Of a stretch of DNA of 7,451 nucleotides, positions 1 to 4,588 are shown piece by piece. Each line of letters begins with the position of its first letter. Positions within the stretch are counted from its first letter, which is position 1. This DNA comes from Clostridia bacterium. Its GTDB lineage: Bacteria; Bacillota; Clostridia; Oscillospirales; CAG-382. The stretch lies in the NCBI GenBank assembly GCA_017397605.1, contig JAFQII010000110.1:1-7451 (forward strand), given 5' to 3'. Below the pieces are notes generated by a model that searched no databases, was not told the origin of the DNA, and saw nothing but the letters and a program-made list of their open reading frames with translations. The translations under genes and the position numbers were made by a program.

Positions 1-103
1 GCCGCGGCAAGACCTTTGCGGGGTCATAGGGGTTTCTCCCCTAAAAACGGCAAGCGGAGTGAAAGACTCCAGCGTAGCCAGTGCTTGTTACAACATCGTT
101 TCG
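1..103. repeat. Structured 103-bp direct repeat, copy 1
   Basis: This block matches 159-261 at 100 of 103 positions, with a period of 158 bp. It is rich in self-complementary segments: the palindrome GCCGCGGC (1-8), GACC/GGTC (11-14 with 22-25), TAGGGG/CCCCTA (27-32 with 38-43), and a nested stem AAACG.CAAGC.GGAGT (45-60) pairing with ACTCC (66-70), GCTTG (83-87) and CGTTT (97-101). The three differences between copies (positions 9, 89 and 92) all lie outside these stems. The period is not a multiple of three, so the two copies are read in different frames, which argues against a protein-coding role. The copy starts at the window edge and may extend upstream. It could be a dispersed intergenic repeat or a structured RNA. 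I do not recognise a named family, and the transcribed strand is unknown. Confidence 0.85.
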
Positions 104-158
104 TATCCAAAAGTAAATTTTTGAAGCGAAAAACTTTTTCCAAGAACTTTCATTTCGA

Positions 159-261
159 GCCGCGGCGAGACCTTTGCGGGGTCATAGGGGTTTCTCCCCT
201 AAAAACGGCAAGCGGAGTGAAAGACTCCAGCGTAGCCAGTGCTTGTGACGACATCGTTTCG
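159..261. repeat. Structured 103-bp direct repeat, copy 2
   Basis: This is the second copy of the element at 1-103, with every predicted stem intact at +158. The differences are G at 167, G at 247 and G at 250, all in predicted unpaired positions. The 55 bp between the copies (104-158) and the sequence after this one are AT-rich, with runs such as AAAAACTTTTTC, and are only loosely alike, so the duplicated unit is the structured core. Tandem placement suggests local duplication or repeated insertion of one element type. Confidence 0.85.
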
Positions 262-595
262 GGTAAAACGAAGTTTTTTCGAAAAGTTTTTCGTTGCAAA
301 ACAAAAAGCAAATCGTTCCGAAAAAGTTTTATATTTGCAATTTTGAAAAAGAAATTTTAGCGCTTGAAAATTTATTTTTCGGTTGCCGCAAAAATATTTT
401 TCACCACTTAATTGCACGAGAAAAATGATAATAATCTGCTTTTGATTCTTCAAAAAGAATGATCTTCCGACTTCAATTAACAAAAGGAAAATCCAGTCAA
501 AAAAACATTTTGCCGCTTGCAAAAACAAAACGCAAATCGGTGTGTTATACGCTGTCATTAAACAACACGCATATTGCTTTTACCTCCGCGCTTAG
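262..595. other. AT-rich gene-free region
   Basis: I see no supportable gene here. Open frames on either strand consist mainly of Lys/Phe/Ile/Leu codons produced by A and T runs, with no convincing ribosome binding site and no domain-like sequence. Together with 1-261 it is the 3' flank of the minus-strand ATPase unit, beyond that unit's terminator. Composition is clearly more AT-rich than in the genes to the right. Confidence 0.6.
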
Positions 596-640
596 AAAAA
601 ACTTCGGAGCAAATTGTTTTAACACAACAATTTGCTCCGA
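596..640 (-). terminator. Intrinsic terminator of the ATPase unit
   Basis: A perfect 15-bp inverted repeat, TCGGAGCAAATTGTT (604-618) and AACAATTTGCTCCGA (626-640), encloses a 7-nt loop. Read on the minus strand, the hairpin is followed after two bases by TTTTTT (601-596). The plus strand has no comparable T run after the stem, so termination acts on minus-strand transcripts. It lies about 135 nt downstream of the ATPase stop codon. Confidence 0.85.
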
Positions 641-665
641 GTGCACCATATGATTTACAAAAGTT

Positions 666-763
666 TTACATCACTGTCTCGGATACTCTTTTAAGTATCT
701 TGTTCAGTTTTTTATCATTTGCAAGTCAACGCTCGAGCAGTTGCTTTCCCTCTTGCTAACCAT
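666..763 (-). pseudogene. Possible short gene remnant after the ATPase
   Basis: Between the ATPase stop and the terminator, the minus strand has a 30-codon stretch (755-666) reading QEGKQLLER, one in-frame TGA, then LANDKKLNKILKRVSETVM and TAA. It looks like the amphipathic end of a small protein but has no start codon in frame; a TAG lies directly upstream. An ATG in another frame at 763-761 opens a 19-codon ORF beginning MVSKRESN. A frameshift plus a premature stop in a former small gene would explain both frames. I do not recognise the family, and chance is a real alternative at this length. Confidence 0.2.
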
Positions 764-774
764 AATGGTTAATT

Positions 775-2328
775 TCAGCCTGCGGCTTCGGCACATGCTT
801 TGCTCCGGCTGCGTTGTATCATGTACCGGGGCAGTGCCGACGAAAGTGCCGCATTCAACGTCGATGCGGTGCGCGCGTTCCGCGCTTCCTCGCTCTTGAA
901 CGCGAGGTAAAAGTGATGAAACACGCTGTAGTTCACGCGGTTCAAGACACTCTTGGCTTCGTTCTCCTCGGGTTGCTGCAACGCGTCCATCCAATCCTTG
1001 CAGATGATGTCAAACAGCGTGTTAGGCTCGTAGCCTCCCGTGCCGCCTCTGGTGTTGTCCGCCAGCTTATAAAGCGAGCATGTGTCTCGTTCGTATGGTC
1101 GAGTACGGTATGCCATAAAACGGCATGCCGTTTGCAGGAAATAGTAAAACAACGGCTCGTCCTCATGGTTTTGCAACTGCGCGCATTTACAGAATTCGTC
1201 ACAAAACCGATTGATGCTTTCCTCGCTCAACAGCTCTTTTGACAGAGAAACGCGTTTGACATCCGTTGCGCCGATTTTGAACTTTGGCGCGGGAACTCGT
1301 CCGGCTTTTAAGTATTCCACCCGAAAGCCGCCGTCTGCAGTTGTCTGCAGTACAACCTTTCCATAGGCAGGGTTATCGTCCACAGTCCGATACGCGTGCG
1401 ACAACTGCTCGCTCAGAATCGCTTGCACGGACCTCGCGCCCACGTCGCGCTCCACGCACAAGTCAGCCAGCCTGTCCACTGCCTCGGGCGTCATATCAAG
1501 CTGTACACCGCGCATGCCAAACTGATTGCGGAACTTATTGAGTGCCGCAGTCTTTTCTTTGCCGTCCGTCAAGCGCTTGTACGCCGCTTTATCAAGCTTT
1601 GGAATATGGACAACGGTGTTGATACGGCTGCAAAGCTCGGGCATCATGCCGTACGCACAGAGGTCCTCCAGCGTAACCAAGGAACCGTAGTCGGACACGT
1701 CCACCTGCGGACCATTATTCCACGCCAAGAAACCGGAGGTCGAAGGTGTATACTTTTGTTTCAACCCCTCGGCGATTTTGGCGCACGCGCCCGCAAACAA
1801 AAACAGTATTCTGTCCAGACTGACGGTCTCGCTTCTGCCGCCGCGGTCGAACGTATAGTTCCCACCCTCCAAAAGCTTGAGAAAGTCCTGCATCGGAGAA
1901 TAGGCGTCGTAGTAAGCGTTCCCGGTTTGGAACGTTTTGTCGAACTCGTCAAAGATGACGATGCCACCCTCGAAAAAGAAGCGGTCTGCTTCCAGTATGC
2001 CGGTCAGGCAGTGAGAAAGATTTTTACCGCGGACACCCGTCTGCGTAATAGATGTGCAATCCACCACAGCAAACGACAGCCCGCTGGCTTCCGCGAGTGA
2101 ACGCACGATGTGCGACTTGCCGCAGCCCGTCGGTGCGACCAAAAACGCGCTGTTGCTGACCAGCTCGCATGCATCTGCGCCTTCGTTCAGCGCCTGAATT
2201 TTGTTCAAGTGCATGGAAATCAACGTGGCAATTTGCTGTTGTGCCTGCTTTTGGCACGTCAGTGGAATCATTCGTTGGCTTGCCCGTTCCAACAGCTCTG
2301 TGGGGGTACGGTAGATAATTCGTTTCAT
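775..2328 (-). CDS. ClpX-like AAA+ ATPase with novel C-terminal extension
   Basis: The predicted product is a 517-aa cytoplasmic AAA+ ATPase of the ClpX/HslU type. Walker A is APTGCGKS (65-72), Walker B is IVIFDEFDK (123-131), the sensor-1 strand is ILFLFAGAC (174-182), the arginine finger is probably R235 in PELCSRIN, and sensor 2 is GARS (297-300). These follow ClpX order and spacing. The ClpX N-terminal zinc domain is absent. The pore-loop position reads GVRG (98-101) instead of GYVG, and no IGF-type ClpP-binding loop is visible, so a ClpP partnership and canonical unfolding are doubtful. Residues from about 365 to 517 form an extension I do not recognise, with a cysteine cluster (C376, C380, C382). 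The start at 2328 is chosen because AGGAAGG lies 5 nt upstream; an in-frame ATG at 2388 lies within the leader inverted repeat. The gene is alone in its unit, between its own promoter and terminator. The substrate is unknown. Confidence 0.9.
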   Translation of the reverse strand: MKRIIYRTPTELLERASQRMIPLTCQKQAQQQIATLISMHLNKIQALNEGADACELVSNSAFLVAPTGCGKSHIVRSLAEASGLSFAVVDCTSITQTGVRGKNLSHCLTGILEADRFFFEGGIVIFDEFDKTFQTGNAYYDAYSPMQDFLKLLEGGNYTFDRGGRSETVSLDRILFLFAGACAKIAEGLKQKYTPSTSGFLAWNNGPQVDVSDYGSLVTLEDLCAYGMMPELCSRINTVVHIPKLDKAAYKRLTDGKEKTAALNKFRNQFGMRGVQLDMTPEAVDRLADLCVERDVGARSVQAILSEQLSHAYRTVDDNPAYGKVVLQTTADGGFRVEYLKAGRVPAPKFKIGATDVKRVSLSKELLSEESINRFCDEFCKCAQLQNHEDEPLFYYFLQTACRFMAYRTRPYERDTCSLYKLADNTRGGTGGYEPNTLFDIICKDWMDALQQPEENEAKSVLNRVNYSVFHHFYLAFKSEEARNARTASTLNAALSSALPRYMIQRSRSKACAEAAG

Positions 2329-2333
2329 TTTTT

Positions 2334-2340
2334 CCTTCCT
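2334..2340 (-). promoter_or_regulatory. Ribosome binding site of the ATPase gene
   Basis: AGGAAGG on the minus strand, followed by five A residues and the ATG at 2328. It fixes the start at MKRIIYR and rules against the longer reading from 2388. Confidence 0.85.
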
Positions 2341-2350
2341 TTCTTTGCGT

Positions 2351-2461
2351 AAAAAAATAGCGAGCATAGATACTATGATCAACAGCACAAAGTAACCCCT
2401 TCAAAATGAAGAAGCTTCCCCATGTTCAATTTGTCTTTTGATCAATAGTGTCTATGCTCGC
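2351..2461 (-). promoter_or_regulatory. Long inverted repeat with U-tract: candidate attenuator
   Basis: On the minus strand, an arm at 2461-2438 (GCGAGCATAGACACTATTGA and on to TCAA) pairs with an arm at 2382-2360 (TTGATCATAGTATCTATGCT and on to CGC). There is one mismatch and one bulge over about 23 bp, enclosing a loop of about 55 nt. The second arm is followed by TA and seven T residues (2357-2351), a terminator-like arrangement, and the ATPase ribosome binding site begins 10 nt later. The loop holds a smaller CTTC-ATTTT-GAAG hairpin. This fits a leader terminator controlling read-through into the ATPase gene. Alternatives are a processed small RNA or the terminal repeats of a miniature element; I found no obvious target-site duplication. 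Confidence 0.6.
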
Positions 2462-2498
2462 AAAAACACGAGTGACATAAAATTTCTACGCGTTAGAA

Positions 2499-2517
2499 CC
2501 GGGTCGCCGTCCCCCGG
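2499..2517 (-). other. GC-rich leader hairpin
   Basis: Within the ATPase leader, CCGGG and CCCGG form a 5-bp stem around a 9-nt loop (GGACGGCGA on the minus strand). No T run follows, so it is not a terminator by itself. It may be part of a folded leader RNA together with the long inverted repeat downstream. Confidence 0.4.
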
Positions 2518-2531
2518 AGAGAGCGCTTCTT

Positions 2532-2657
2532 TCAGTCTGTCAGAAAAGAAACGTTAGCGTCGCCAATGCCTTCATCGACCGACGCCGTGCGGAACATACA
2601 ACAGACATCCGCACAATTGACCTTTCTATAGATTTTTGCCGAAGTTTTTTCATACAT
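2532..2657 (-). other. Possible leader ORF ahead of the ATPase gene
   Basis: Immediately after the predicted transcription start, GAAGGG (2663-2658) precedes two overlapping short ORFs. One starts at 2657 (41 aa, beginning MYEKTSAKIY and ending ANVSFLTD, stop 2534-2532). The other starts at 2653 (37 aa, beginning MKKLRQKS and rich in Arg, stop at 2540). Spacing from the ribosome binding site favours the second start, while the residue mix of the first looks more protein-like. Either could be a leader peptide coupling translation to the downstream hairpin, a remnant, or chance. I recognise neither. Confidence 0.25.
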
Positions 2658-2672
2658 CCCTTCTGCAATAAG

Positions 2673-2700
2673 ATTATCACAATTGCATCCGGATTGTCAA
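2673..2700 (-). promoter_or_regulatory. Sigma-A-type promoter of the ATPase unit
   Basis: On the minus strand, a perfect -35 TTGACA (2700-2695) is followed by a 16-nt spacer and the -10 hexamer GATAAT (2678-2673), with TG one base upstream of the -10. Transcription would begin near 2666, giving a leader of about 340 nt before the ATPase start. It lies below the terminator of the surface operon, so the two units are transcribed separately. Between them (2701-2778) I see nothing further. Confidence 0.7.
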
Positions 2701-2778
2701 GCTGTAAATTTCCACAAAACAGCAACCTTAATTTTGTGCACAATTCACGTTTGGCAAAACTCCGTTGTAGCAAGAATC

Positions 2779-2822
2779 AAAAAAGGATAAAAAGGAGTCT
2801 CGCATTTTGCGAAACTCCTTTC
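2779..2822 (-). terminator. Intrinsic terminator of the surface-protein operon
   Basis: AAAGGAGT.C.TCGCA and TGCGA.A.ACTCCTTT (2791-2821) form a 13-bp stem with one mismatch and a 3-nt loop. On the minus strand it is followed by a T-rich tract (TTTTT, ATCC, TTTTTT) down to about 2779. It begins directly after the dockerin gene stop codon and closes the operon. Confidence 0.9.
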
Positions 2823-2824
2823 GG

Positions 2825-3925
2825 TTATTTTTTAGGGCCGAGCGTTACAGTGGACTCTCCTGTCAGAGGATCGACGTTTGCAAGATACTGCAGCAAACGC
2901 GTTACGTCCCTGCCGTTGATCTTACCGTCGCCGTTTACATCCGCGCCGTACGCAATCTCCTTTGATGACAAGCCGGTAAACGGGTCGAGATTCGCAAGAT
3001 AACCAAGCAAGCTGGTTGCGTCCATGCCATTGACTCTTCCGTCGCCGTTCGCATCGCCGTAGATGAAATTGATTTCTCCGCAAACCGCACATATGCCATC
3101 TACATAGTCGTGCCCGGTTGCGGAAAGAACCTCGTGCGAAAGTTCTTTATAGCAGGTTGCGCAATGTACGGCTCGATAGCCGTCTTCCGTGCAGGTCGGG
3201 TTCACCAGAATCGTTGTTTCGGTGTGTCCCGTTGCAGGAAGCTCTGCGTAAGTGGTGTAGTCGCAACGAGAACACGTTTCATATGCGTCCCAACCGATTT
3301 CGGTGCAGGCGGGTGCCTTTGCATTGTGAGTGATCAAATTGTGACCGAGTGCAACGGCAATCCGCGTTTCGGAGTGATTGCAATTTGAACAATCTCGTTG
3401 CTCAGTTCCTGTGGTTGTGCAAGTGGGCGCTGTTACTGTGTACCACTCGCCCCAATCGTGCGCGTCCTCGTCAATCGGGATCGTTTTTGGCTCTCTACTG
3501 ACTTCTTCATGGCAGACAGAGCAGTAAACGACCTCGTCGTAACTTCCGGCGGCACAACAGGTAGCAGCAACTTCATTTTCTCGTACTGCCTCAGCAGGAG
3601 TATGCCCCGACGCGGGGATGACGACGCTTGATTTGTCGGTTATCTCAACCGTTCCAAGTGAGTCTTCGAACCATTTACCGCAGTCGGAACAGGCGTAATA
3701 CGCCTTGTTTCCGCTATCTGTGCAAGTTGCGGGCTTTGCGGAAACGTAGGATAACACATGGAATGGGTCGATGGGCAAATCAATGTCGTTCTTGGTGTTG
3801 GCCATCTCCTCCGGTTCGGGCGAATAGGCAAAAACCGGAACAGAAGACCAACTTGAAGGAACTATTTGCGCAAGCATAAGCAAACAAATCATAATGCTTA
3901 TAGCCCTGTTTTTTGTTGATTTCAT
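2825..3925 (-). CDS. Secreted Cys-rich repeat protein with C-terminal dockerin
   Basis: This 366-aa protein starts with a Sec signal peptide (basic MKSTKNR, hydrophobic core to about 24, probable cleavage after VFA at 33). The motif IDLPIDPF lies at 48-55. Five Cys-rich repeats of the form TC-x(9-10)-CxxC-x(n)-GH follow, with key residues C68/C79/C82/H108, C123/C135/C138, C169/C179/C182/H195, C207/C218/C221/H234 and C245/C255/C258/H272, plus a final CxxC at 279-282. Residues 290-355 are a type I dockerin with two calcium loops, DANGDGRVNGMD (291-302) and DVNGDGKINGRD (329-340), each followed by an LL-YLAN helix. Dockerins bind cohesins and so attach proteins to a scaffold at or outside the cell surface. 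The Cys repeat type recurs in clostridial surface proteins from memory, but its function is unknown; metal binding by the C-CxxC-H pattern is inference. No catalytic domain is present. AAAAGGATG (3942-3934) supports the start, 30 nt after the lipoprotein gene. Confidence 0.92.
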   Translation of the reverse strand: MKSTKNRAISIMICLLMLAQIVPSSWSSVPVFAYSPEPEEMANTKNDIDLPIDPFHVLSYVSAKPATCTDSGNKAYYACSDCGKWFEDSLGTVEITDKSSVVIPASGHTPAEAVRENEVAATCCAAGSYDEVVYCSVCHEEVSREPKTIPIDEDAHDWGEWYTVTAPTCTTTGTEQRDCSNCNHSETRIAVALGHNLITHNAKAPACTEIGWDAYETCSRCDYTTYAELPATGHTETTILVNPTCTEDGYRAVHCATCYKELSHEVLSATGHDYVDGICAVCGEINFIYGDANGDGRVNGMDATSLLGYLANLDPFTGLSSKEIAYGADVNGDGKINGRDVTRLLQYLANVDPLTGESTVTLGPKK

Positions 3926-3955
3926 ATTCTATTCATCCTTTTATGATAAGTACGA

Positions 3956-4411
3956 TCAACCGAAATAATCGATCGGCAGTTCTACGCCTCCCGAATTGTC
4001 AGTGTTAGTAGTGCCGGACTCTGCGGGATTCGTTCCCGTATGTTCACCCGACGATTCTGTACCGCCCGAATTGTCTTTACCGCTGTTGGTCGTGCCGGGT
4101 TCTGACGAGCCCGTTTCGGAATGTCCGACCGGCTGCTTCGTGCTGCTCGACGCATTGGTGCCGGGACGGGTTGTGTCGGGTTCGGCGGCACTTGTTTCGG
4201 GTGGATCCGTTTGCTGCCCGGCGACAGCAGATCCGGGCGTTTCCGTTTCCGTTTTCGTTTCCGATGGCGCATCCGGTACGGATTCTGTTTTACCGGCCAA
4301 GGAAGCTGACGTTTCGGTTTCATTCGTACTCTTGTCCTTGCCGTTACCTGTACAGCCGACAAACGTCAGAAGCAAAGCAAGGACAAGAGCAAATAACAGT
4401 ATCCTCTTTAT
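3956..4411 (-). CDS. Ser/Thr/Pro-rich lipoprotein stalk, non-standard start
   Basis: Read from an ATA codon at 4411-4409, the 151-aa product begins as a textbook lipoprotein: basic K2-R3, a hydrophobic stretch ILLFALVLALLLTFVG, and Cys20 as the lipid-attachment residue. The remaining 131 residues are low-complexity Ser/Thr/Glu/Gly/Pro sequence, probably an extended, perhaps glycosylated stalk, with imperfect repeats near the end (GTTNSGKDNSGG, then GTTNTDNSGG). It ends ELPIDYFG, matching a motif in both neighbouring genes. No ATG, GTG or TTG lies in frame between an upstream TGA and codon 13. A TTG start at 4375 would delete the charged region and most of the hydrophobic core. ATA overlaps the peptide gene's TAA as ATAA, just as a usual ATGA junction would, so a G-to-A change in ATG, rare AUA initiation or a sequence error is likely. 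No clear ribosome binding site is seen, so translational coupling is expected. Confidence 0.75.
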   Translation of the reverse strand: MKRILLFALVLALLLTFVGCTGNGKDKSTNETETSASLAGKTESVPDAPSETKTETETPGSAVAGQQTDPPETSAAEPDTTRPGTNASSSTKQPVGHSETGSSEPGTTNSGKDNSGGTESSGEHTGTNPAESGTTNTDNSGGVELPIDYFG

Positions 4412-4578
4412 GACTCTATCGGGTACAACGGATCGAGAGGAAGGTCAATCCCGGGATCGTAACCCGAATCGCCTGTTCCGCTTGTGGTCAGAATGTCTTC
4501 TGCTGCAAACAGGATGATCTCAATGGAAGGCGGCTCATATTGCATCTTTTGCTTTTCCTTTTCAAGTTTCATTTTCAT
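4408..4578 (-). CDS. 56-aa acidic-tailed small peptide of unknown function
   Basis: The product is 56 aa: a basic, charged start (MKMKLEKEKQ), a central segment YEPPSIEIILFAAEDILTTS (14-33), and a flexible acidic tail rich in Gly, Asp and Pro that contains IDLPLDPL (44-51) and ends YPIES. There is no signal peptide, Cys or membrane segment. From memory it resembles small unnamed clostridial proteins with the pattern Y-x-x-P-x-[IM]-E-[IV]-x-x-[FL]-x-x-x-D-[IV]-[IL]-T-x-S-G; I know no function for them. AAGGGGG precedes the ATG at 4578, and a second ATG at 4572 could also be used. Eight nt separate it from the large upstream gene, and its stop overlaps the lipoprotein start, so it sits in the middle of the operon. 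It could be a secreted signal, a precursor peptide or an adaptor; none is shown by the sequence. Confidence 0.75.
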   Translation of the reverse strand: MKMKLEKEKQKMQYEPPSIEIILFAAEDILTTSGTGDSGYDPGIDLPLDPLYPIES

Positions 4579-4581
4579 AAT

Positions 4582-4588
4582 CCCCCTT
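4582..4588 (-). promoter_or_regulatory. Ribosome binding site overlapping a stop codon
   Basis: AAGGGGG on the minus strand uses the last two bases of the TAA stop (4589-4587) of the large surface protein and lies 3 nt from the ATG at 4578. Ribosomes finishing the upstream gene would be positioned to start the small peptide. Confidence 0.75.

Noticed and set aside
1..261. The direct repeats as a CRISPR array
   Set aside because: There are only two units, at 103 bp too long for CRISPR repeats, and the intervening 55 bp is AT-rich without spacer character. No cas gene is present.
16..360. A 114-codon open frame on the plus strand across the repeats
   Set aside because: It reads through both repeat copies in different frames (158-bp period) and then through A/T runs, giving Lys/Phe-rich sequence. 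It is better explained as non-coding repeat DNA.
199..558. A 119-codon minus-strand frame with hydrophobic stretches
   Set aside because: The apparent membrane segments come from T-rich DNA. It lies beyond the ATPase terminator, overlaps repeat copy 2, and has no convincing start signal.
1396..2100. A 234-codon open frame on the plus strand
   Set aside because: It is antisense to the AAA+ ATPase with its intact Walker motifs, and has no convincing ribosome binding site or domain.
2329..2388. An N-terminal extension of the ATPase from the ATG at 2388
   Set aside because: It would translate the leader inverted repeat and U-tract region and has no ribosome binding site, whereas AGGAAGG sits 5 nt before the ATG at 2328.
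2360..2461. The long inverted repeat as terminal repeats of a miniature transposon
   Set aside because: I see no clear target-site duplication at the flanks, and the T7 tract plus position just before a ribosome binding site fits a leader terminator better. It is not excluded.
3996..4517. A 173-codon plus-strand frame opposite the lipoprotein gene
   Set aside because: The low-complexity Ser/Thr/Pro coding of the minus strand creates long antisense frames. The minus strand has the signal peptide, lipobox Cys and operon context.
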